This document shows positions 58,241 through 64,000 of a stretch of DNA of 64,000 nt, piece by piece. Where the stretch lies: NCBI GenBank assembly GCA_009760855.2, contig WPIO01000051.1:804501-868500 (forward strand). The letters are read 5' to 3'. Made by a program: the position numbers and the translations under genes. Positions within the stretch are counted from its first letter, which is position 1; every line of letters starts with the position of its first letter. The DNA is from Cristatella mucedo. Its lineage: Eukaryota; Bryozoa; Phylactolaemata; Cristatellidae. The notes beneath the pieces were generated by a model. The model was not told where the DNA came from, did not search any database, and saw only the letters and a list, made by a program, of their open reading frames with translations.

Positions 58241-60553
58241 GTGAGTAGGCAGTGTCATAATTGTGCTTTATGGAAGCATAGTCGGTCTGCCTCTTGCTGT
58301 CACTGGTGCTGCGCCTGAAGCACAAGGATTTACCTTATGACCTGCTAATGGGCAGTGATTTCAATGTGGGTACCTGTCGTATCGTTGGACGTAATGGCTA
58401 GCACGGCAGGTAGCTTTCCTTAGCTTTTAGATGTTCAAAATTGTACCCTGTGTTTTGTAGCCGTACCTTCCTGACAGTTTCTCAAACCTTAACTTACCTT
58501 ATCCATTTTTATCCGAGTTCACTCTTTTTACAGTGCTGCTAATCTCTTCGTCAGAGAACACTCTTGATACCTGTGTGGGCCGAGGCAGAGCCATGTTTCT
58601 CATCTAGCGTGCAAGACCAAATTTTCATGTAGGGGCAAGACTAACTATTATAAAAGCTATAGCGCAAAATTGCTGTATTTAATTGACATGGACTCAGCTG
58701 TTGCTCATCGAGTGGAATTCCGTGCAATTTTGTCGTTGGACACGGTTGGCGGGCGTAGGAATGGGGCCAGCTCAAGCTGCTGCCCGTGTGTAGGGGAGCA
58801 ACCCCCACCCCCCCACTCATCTGCTGTGTATGGGGAAGACCCCCCTTCCTGCTTCCGTTGTAAACCAGATTTTTTGTTGAAAAAAACGTCCCATCAAGGC
58901 TTTTCGAGCTGCACTAGCAGTGTAACTTGGTCTCCCCAGGGGGATGTTTGACAGCCTACTAGTTTTCTTTACAGTCAGTTGATCTGGGTTTGGGTCCTAT
59001 AATCTTTTGTTATTTCTTAACTCTTTAGTAAGGCAAAGAGTTTATAAAAATTGCCAGTTACTACTTCCACAGCCATGGCTTTTCCTACTTTGGAAAGCCA
59101 CTTTTATTATTTTATTCATATCCTCTGCTTCTACTTGCATGGAGTGTGACGATAAACAAGATTGAGGGGATATATTTGTTAGCATTGCAACAACATTCCA
59201 TCGAAGGACAACAATAAAAATGCATGTATAGCACCGAAAGACAGAAATAAAGCACAGGTAAAGATACAAAACAGGTTTAAGCCTAATTAATAAAAATTAT
59301 GCAAGCAAACCGGAAAACAGTTTGCCAGCTCACCCTGCTTACACTCGTCTTGGTCTTTTTTTAGTGTGACGTTTTGTTTTCAGTGTCCCGACATAAGGTG
59401 GTACCCTTACACTTTGTTTGTTTTTAAACACTGCTGTTATACTTCAGCTCCACATTTGCCAATAGATAATTGTCTGTTTGCCTAAACTCACCCAGAAGCT
59501 TCTCAAATTGATTGGAGTTAAATTTACCAGTCAAAATATGCTTTAATCTGTGGATTGTGCTTGGTCTTGTCTTACCTTGTGCTTTAGCTGTGAGTTGTGA
59601 ATAAGAAAGAAGTGATAATGCATGCATCCAGTGACAGAATTAAGCTTTTTGAACCAAGCAGTGCAACTAATCTTTTCTTTTGCAAGACTTGCAGCATTGC
59701 ATGGTAACTAATTATCTAGTCTAGGGTAACAAAGTAGTGCTGTTGGGCAATTGATCGTCTCTGGTTGCAGTTGCCTCACTGCAAACTCTTGGCTTATCTG
59801 TATTTATAGAATGGGTGTCCGTGTAATAAAAATAAAAAAAAGTAAAAGTAAAGATTCGCTGATTTAGCAATCTCAAGAGCTCTTCATTTTTATTTCTGAA
59901 CAGCTAGCTAACCAGTGTGCCTCTGTATTATCAAGTAGGGTGGGAGCTGGTTGCCTTTGTAGTTAGCTGAGTATAGATTTCTTGTCTTCCTGCTCTTCCT
60001 CCTTATCGTTGATTATACCTGTAGTGTGTGGTTTATTAGCATGCAACTCATTCATTGCATGTAAGACATTTCTCGTATTCCAGTCTAGTTATTAAATCAC
60101 AAACATCGTATCTTGAGCTTTTGGTAGTATAATTTTTGTCTGAAGCATGTAAGTAATTTTGTTAGCGAACTCTGTATGACCTAGACATTAGTATCCAAAG
60201 GCTACTGAATTCCTTACTTGTCAGAATTTGAATAGCTTTATTTTTGTTTGCTGCAAGGATAATCAGTGTTTCACTTTTTACACATTGGTTGTATTCTTCT
60301 TTTGAGTATCACTTGATTTTTAACCCATATCCAGCAAGTCTTTGATTAGTGGGGTAGCCACTCGTTGAGAAACTTGGTAATTTAAATGGATATGATTCCA
60401 GAATAATGTACTTTGCATGATAGTGTATGCAAAGATGGTTGTTTAAAGCAGATTCTGGAGGTCGAATGAATAGTCTACAAGTTTCAGTTGCTTGAGGGTA
60501 CGTGATCACTGAAGTTAAACTTGCCAATCACTTAACTTTGGATGTCTTTGCAG
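58241..60553 (+). other. MPHOSPH10: MPHOSPH10 intron 2
   Basis: GTGAGT donor, TCTTTGCAG acceptor. No LINE or RNA gene recognised. A run of C and G near 58795-58855 and an 'aggcagagcca' motif at 58582 shared with 55389. A further small coding exon in here cannot be excluded. Confidence 0.6.
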
Positions 60554-60630
60554 ACTGCTAACTACATGTATGATGAATTTTTCACTTCCAAGCAAAGATC
60601 AGCAAAGTCAAGCAAGAAAGGTGTTCACTG
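60554..60630 (+). CDS. MPHOSPH10: MPP10, coding exon 3
   Basis: Follows TCTTTGCAG in phase 0, matching the end of exon 2. Encodes TANYMYDEFFTSKQRSAKSS plus KKGVH and two bases of a codon. YMYDEFF corresponds to the conserved YKDFFDP block of MPP10, followed by a basic stretch. The donor is taken as GTATGC at 60631, because its phase (two bases left) fits the one-base start of exon 4. An alternative donor GTGTTC at 60621 would break the frame. Confidence 0.75.
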
Positions 60631-60825
60631 GTATGCACAAATTTGGTGTCTGTCACTGTTTCCCCTTCTATATATCCCTTCTCAAAAGTCTTGTTCCTGT
60701 TATCATCGCATGCACTTTATGCCAACCGATGGCTGTTGCCTTAGCATTCAAAAGAATATGCCATAAATTGCTGCACACTATACATTGAGTGCACATTTAC
60801 CGTCTTGTGTCAGTAAAAATATTAT

Positions 60826-61545
60826 ATGCAACATTCGTGACATCCCGTCTCGACTTCTGCAACTCACTGCTTACTGGCCTACCAGCATGTGGGATCAGGC
60901 GATTGCAGCTGGTGCAAAACTCTGCAGCTAGGCTTGTCTGTCGTGAGCTTCACAGTTGCCACATTACTCCACTTCTCGCCGACCTGCACTGACTACCAGT
61001 CAAGCAACGGATTGACTTCAAGGTTTTGTCGCTCACTTTTAGGTCCCTTCATTCTTTGGCTCCAGCCTATCTCTCAGATATACTCCCCCATCAGGCCAAG
61101 CATCGTACCACCCGCTTCTCGGAATCCAACAGTCTAGAAATACCTCATACAAACCTTAAATCCTTTGGAGACCGTACATTTAGTTCATATGCTCCTAAAG
61201 CCTGGAACTCCCTCCCGACCTGCGTCAAAACATCCCCTGACCTGACCACATTTAAAAGGAACCTAAAAACACACCTATTTAGGACAGCATTTAGTGGGTC
61301 CCTGTGATGCGTCTTTGATGTGCTTATGCGTGCTGACACTGTGCATGCTGCCACTAACCACATTTGCATGCTGACCCTGTGCATGTCACCCCTAACCATA
61401 TTATTCATCTCGTTTGTTTTTCAAGCATGATTTTACTTACCATTCAATTGCATTTCACTTTACAGCAAATGTAAAGCGCCTAGAGAGAGATTGAGTTCTC
61501 TGAGGGGGCTTTATCAAGTGAATTATTATTAATATTATAAATAAT
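60826..61545 (+). mobile_element. L2-A 3' fragment in intron 3
   Basis: C-terminal ORF in two frames (60789-60992 with FVTSRLDFCNSLLTGLPACG, a TGA where other copies have TGG, then 61026-61307 with APAYLSDILPHQ and KAWNSLPTCVKTSPDL), 3' UTR, and a TTATTATTAATATTAT tail at 61520-61545. Close to the copies at 53391 and 9518. Confidence 0.9.
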
Positions 61546-62191
61546 TTGCTAAGAGATCGGGCCTCCGCGGTGTTTAATAATCTCTTTTATATGCCAAGGC
61601 ATTGAGTCCTTAAGCCATTTACACGTGTCTGAGGTGATAATACCATACTAGTAGTGCAGCTGGCTCATCAGCTCTTTTGGAGTCGTAGCCTGCGCATAGT
61701 TGGACCTCAGACAGCGCTGACCTATCTCAATATGCTCGATGGGATTTTTGTGAGGCGACTGACTCTGCCAACTCATGGCTCTTTTAGCTGCCTCAGCAAA
61801 CAAATTTTGGAAGCTTGGTTGTGTGCTTTGATTTATTGTCCTGGTATCAAATGTAATCGTTTAAGAGCTTTAGCACCTGTAATTCCAGCATTTTTGCAAT
61901 ATCTATGTACACATGCCGGTCCATAAGTCCGTCAATGCGATGCAGAATTTTGACATCGGAGGTGCAGAAACAGTTCCAAACGAAGACACTTCTGCAACCA
62001 AAGTTTACTGGAGCCAGTCAAGATGGTGTGTCTTATATTTTCAACAACTTATCGATATTCTTCGTGTGGTGTTAGCAAAAAGCATTTGACTAGTCGTGAA
62101 GTGGGTGTGGTCCCGGGCCCAACTGAAACGATCTCTTTTGTGTTGCTCGGTGAGCAAACGTTTGCATTTGGCGACCCTTCTTAATATGCCT

Positions 62192-63165
62192 TAATAATAA
62201 TAATGTGTTTGATATAGCGCCCTCAGCGAACACAATCTCTTACTAGGCACTTTACATTTGCTGCAAAGGAAGCACTATCGAATGGTAAGTGGTAGCATGC
62301 TCAATAAGTAACCAGAATAACGTGTTTAGGGCTGACATGCACAGGGTCATCATCAAAGTACGGTTAGTGGCAGTATGCAGTGTCAGCATGCACAAGCACA
62401 TAAAGGACAAAACACATGGACTAACTAAATGCTGTGATAAATAGGTGCATTTTTAGGTTCCTTTTAAATGTGGACAAATAAAGTGGTGTAGGGACAGAAG
62501 AAATTCGCATGATATGAGATTTTTATGATGTATGGGTAAAATATAAATATAATTCATTTGTATAGCCCCCCAAGAGAACTTAATCTCTATCCAGGTGCTT
62601 CACATATGCCTCAGGGCTCGAGCCCACGACCTCTGCCAGACCTTAGTCGGGGCGAGCACCTTAACCACTGGACCAACCCAACTCGGCAAGCAGTGAGATT
62701 CCGAAAAGCTGGTGGTACTATGCGTAGCCTGGAGAGGTAATAGATCTGATAGATTGGATGGGGCCAAATAAGGAAGAGATATAAAACTGGGTGACAAAAC
62801 CTTGAGGTTGATGCCTTACTTGACTGGGAGCCAGTGAAGTTCGGCAAGAAGTGGTGAGATGTGGCAACTGCGATGCTCACAACTGTCAAGCCTAGCTGCA
62901 GAGTTTTGCACTAGCTGTAAGCCCCTGAATGCACAGGCTGGTAGACCAGCAAGCAGTGAGTTAAGCAGTTAGCAGGAGTCAAGACGAGATGCCACAAATG
63001 CATGAACCAATTTTAGATGTGGCAGCCCTTTCTAAACGACCCTGAATTTTTGCACTATTATGTATCTGAAAGTATGCAGACTTTACTGGGAAGCTGATTT
63101 GGTCGTCTAATGAAAGGTCATTTGGAACAAGACTCCTAGATTTTGTGCAGATTCAAAAAGACTTT
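62192..63165 (-). mobile_element. L2-A 3' fragment in intron 3, interrupted by a SINE
   Basis: (AAT)n tail at 62192, family 3' end ('gcgccctcagcgaacacaat'), C-terminal region on the minus strand resuming at 62695 ('gattccgaaaagctggtgg') and running to about 63165. Frames are broken. The part between about 62480 and 62690 is the SINE and adjoining sequence. Confidence 0.8.
62540..62682 (-). mobile_element. tRNA-derived SINE with L2-A-like 3' end
   Basis: On the minus strand, positions 62682 to 62610 form a tRNA-like head of about 73 nt: A box 'tggtccagtggtta', B box 'gggctcgagccc', spacing as in a tRNA. It is followed by 'gcatatgtgaagcacctgg' and 'agagattaagttctct', clearly related to the L2-A terminal sequence ('gcaaatgtaaagcgcctag', 'agagattaagttctct'), and an A/T-rich tail. 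Best SINE copy in the window; others lie at 52800 and, degraded, in each unit. Confidence 0.75.
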
Positions 63166-63752
63166 GTCTTTCTTGGCCCGGTCTGAGCAGTGTCTACAAG
63201 CCATATTGCCATGCACTATAAGCTTTTTAACATTGTAGCTCACAGCTGCATGGCTGATTTTAAGAGTCCGTGCCACTTTCGCATTATCTTACGCCCATTT
63301 CATGCATGGCCTGCAGTCGTCCTTTCGCGATCGAGTGGTGACCTCCCAGGCATTTGCACTAGGTGCCAAAACAGGCCGGACGAAGCTGGCCCTCTGTCGA
63401 TTGCATATGGAAACCCTCCCCATGCCCACAGCGACTGTATAAGCATTTACACTTGTCGGTCCTTAAAACGCTATGTTTCAATATCCCAAATCCGTAGCAA
63501 AAGCATTGTTTTTTGCACTTTTAATTAACAGGGTGCATTAACATCTAGTGGTAGCTATTCGACTCTGGCTGATGCTATCGTGGTTTAGTGGATCCGGTAG
63601 CCGTGCTTAGATCTTCGATTCTGTTTGACCAGTGCATGCATTTTTAGTGTGTGGAGCAAGTCGGTCCTCTTCCCCCTCTCCTTTTTTGCAGGTCCTATGG
63701 CAGACTTGACTGATGTATCTTGACAATTGCATTCATTGTGTGCCCGTTGTAG

Positions 63753-63951
63753 GGAGGACCTGGAGACAAATGATAACGACAGTTTGGCTAGTGAGGAAGA
63801 GAGTGAACACGATGAGCTCGGTGATAGGAATGTAATGATGAAGAAAGTTCAAGATCTGCTTGCAGAAAGCGACGATGGGGACGATGATGACAGTGGAACT
63901 ATATTAAAGGAGGCAGATGCAAAATCCTCATTTGAAAAGAGAATGGAAAGG
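63753..63951 (+). CDS. MPHOSPH10: MPP10, coding exon 4 (gene continues past the window)
   Basis: Begins with one base (G) that completes the TG left by exon 3, then EDLETNDNDSLASEEESEHD, an acidic region, VQDLLAESDD and finally KSSFEKRMER before a GTAAAC donor at 63952. SSFEKR.E is a strongly conserved MPP10 block. With exons 1-3 this gives 309 codons, roughly the N-terminal 45% of a typical animal MPP10; the C-terminal part that binds the IMP proteins lies to the right. Exons 1-4 are in frame with one another. Confidence 0.85.
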
Positions 63952-64000
63952 GTAAACGCCTTTCGGTTACAGATGCCTGCCTAGCCTTAAAAGACCCATC

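Larger units (their letters stand above)
60631..63752 (+). other. MPHOSPH10: MPHOSPH10 intron 3 (repeat-rich)
   Basis: GTATGC donor; acceptor read as CCCGTTGTAG at 63752. It contains a plus-strand L2-A, a minus-strand L2-A and a SINE, described separately. 61560-62190 and 63170-63750 hold no recognised feature; the better polypyrimidine acceptor TTTTTTGCAG at about 63691 is followed by an in-frame TGA at 63721. Confidence 0.6.

Noticed and set aside
63691-63752. Stronger acceptor TTTTTTGCAG for MPP10 exon 4
   Set aside because: Using it would bring an in-frame TGA at 63721-63723 before the conserved acidic region. The weaker acceptor at 63752 keeps the frame from exon 3.

Overview
The window is nuclear DNA of a multicellular animal, most likely an invertebrate. 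The evidence is a spliced host gene with consensus splice sites, long introns, many decayed L2/CR1-type non-LTR retrotransposons, a tRNA-derived SINE, CA/TG microsatellites and CpG-poor background. I cannot name the species. There is no bacterial-style gene density, rRNA or CRISPR array. Most open frames are retrotransposon remains.

Layout. (1) 1-4.3 kb: a 5'-truncated minus-strand LINE of a family I call L2-B, then a plus-strand LINE of a second family (L2-A) split by a CpG-rich 1.23-kb LTR-like insertion with a 4-bp target duplication. (2) About 4.7-48.8 kb: a diverged tandem array of a unit of about 10.3 kb. Units 1, 2 and 3 start near 6.34, 16.69 and 31.39 kb; a deleted fourth unit runs from about 41.25 to 48.8 kb and a scrap of a unit lies at 4.7-5.0 kb. 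Landmarks recur in the same order in each full unit: a tRNA-like block, an old minus-strand L2-A fragment, a CA repeat, a SINE remnant, L2-A 3' ends, and a block of about 165-bp satellite monomers. Later insertions distinguish the units: a composite L2-A and a small LTR element in unit 2, an L2-A in unit 1, and an L2-B at a deletion junction in unit 4. (3) 48.8-53.9 kb: non-array DNA with an inverted block of the same satellite, a CpG-rich block, a SINE and an L2-A 3' fragment. (4) 54.0-64 kb: the first four recognised coding exons of the U3 snoRNP protein MPP10 (MPHOSPH10), plus strand, running off the right end. Its introns hold more L2-A and SINE copies.

The only confident host protein gene is MPHOSPH10. 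The two LINE families have an AP-type endonuclease and a reverse transcriptase, and every copy seen is broken. The SINE has a tRNA-like head joined to a 3' end like that of L2-A, so L2-A probably mobilised it. The 10-kb array is the least explained structure. It carries no gene I recognise, has an internal nucleosome-length satellite, and its units have different insertion histories.

All similarity statements come from reading and aligning by eye. Identities are approximate and block edges are good to roughly 10-50 bp unless an exact junction is described.
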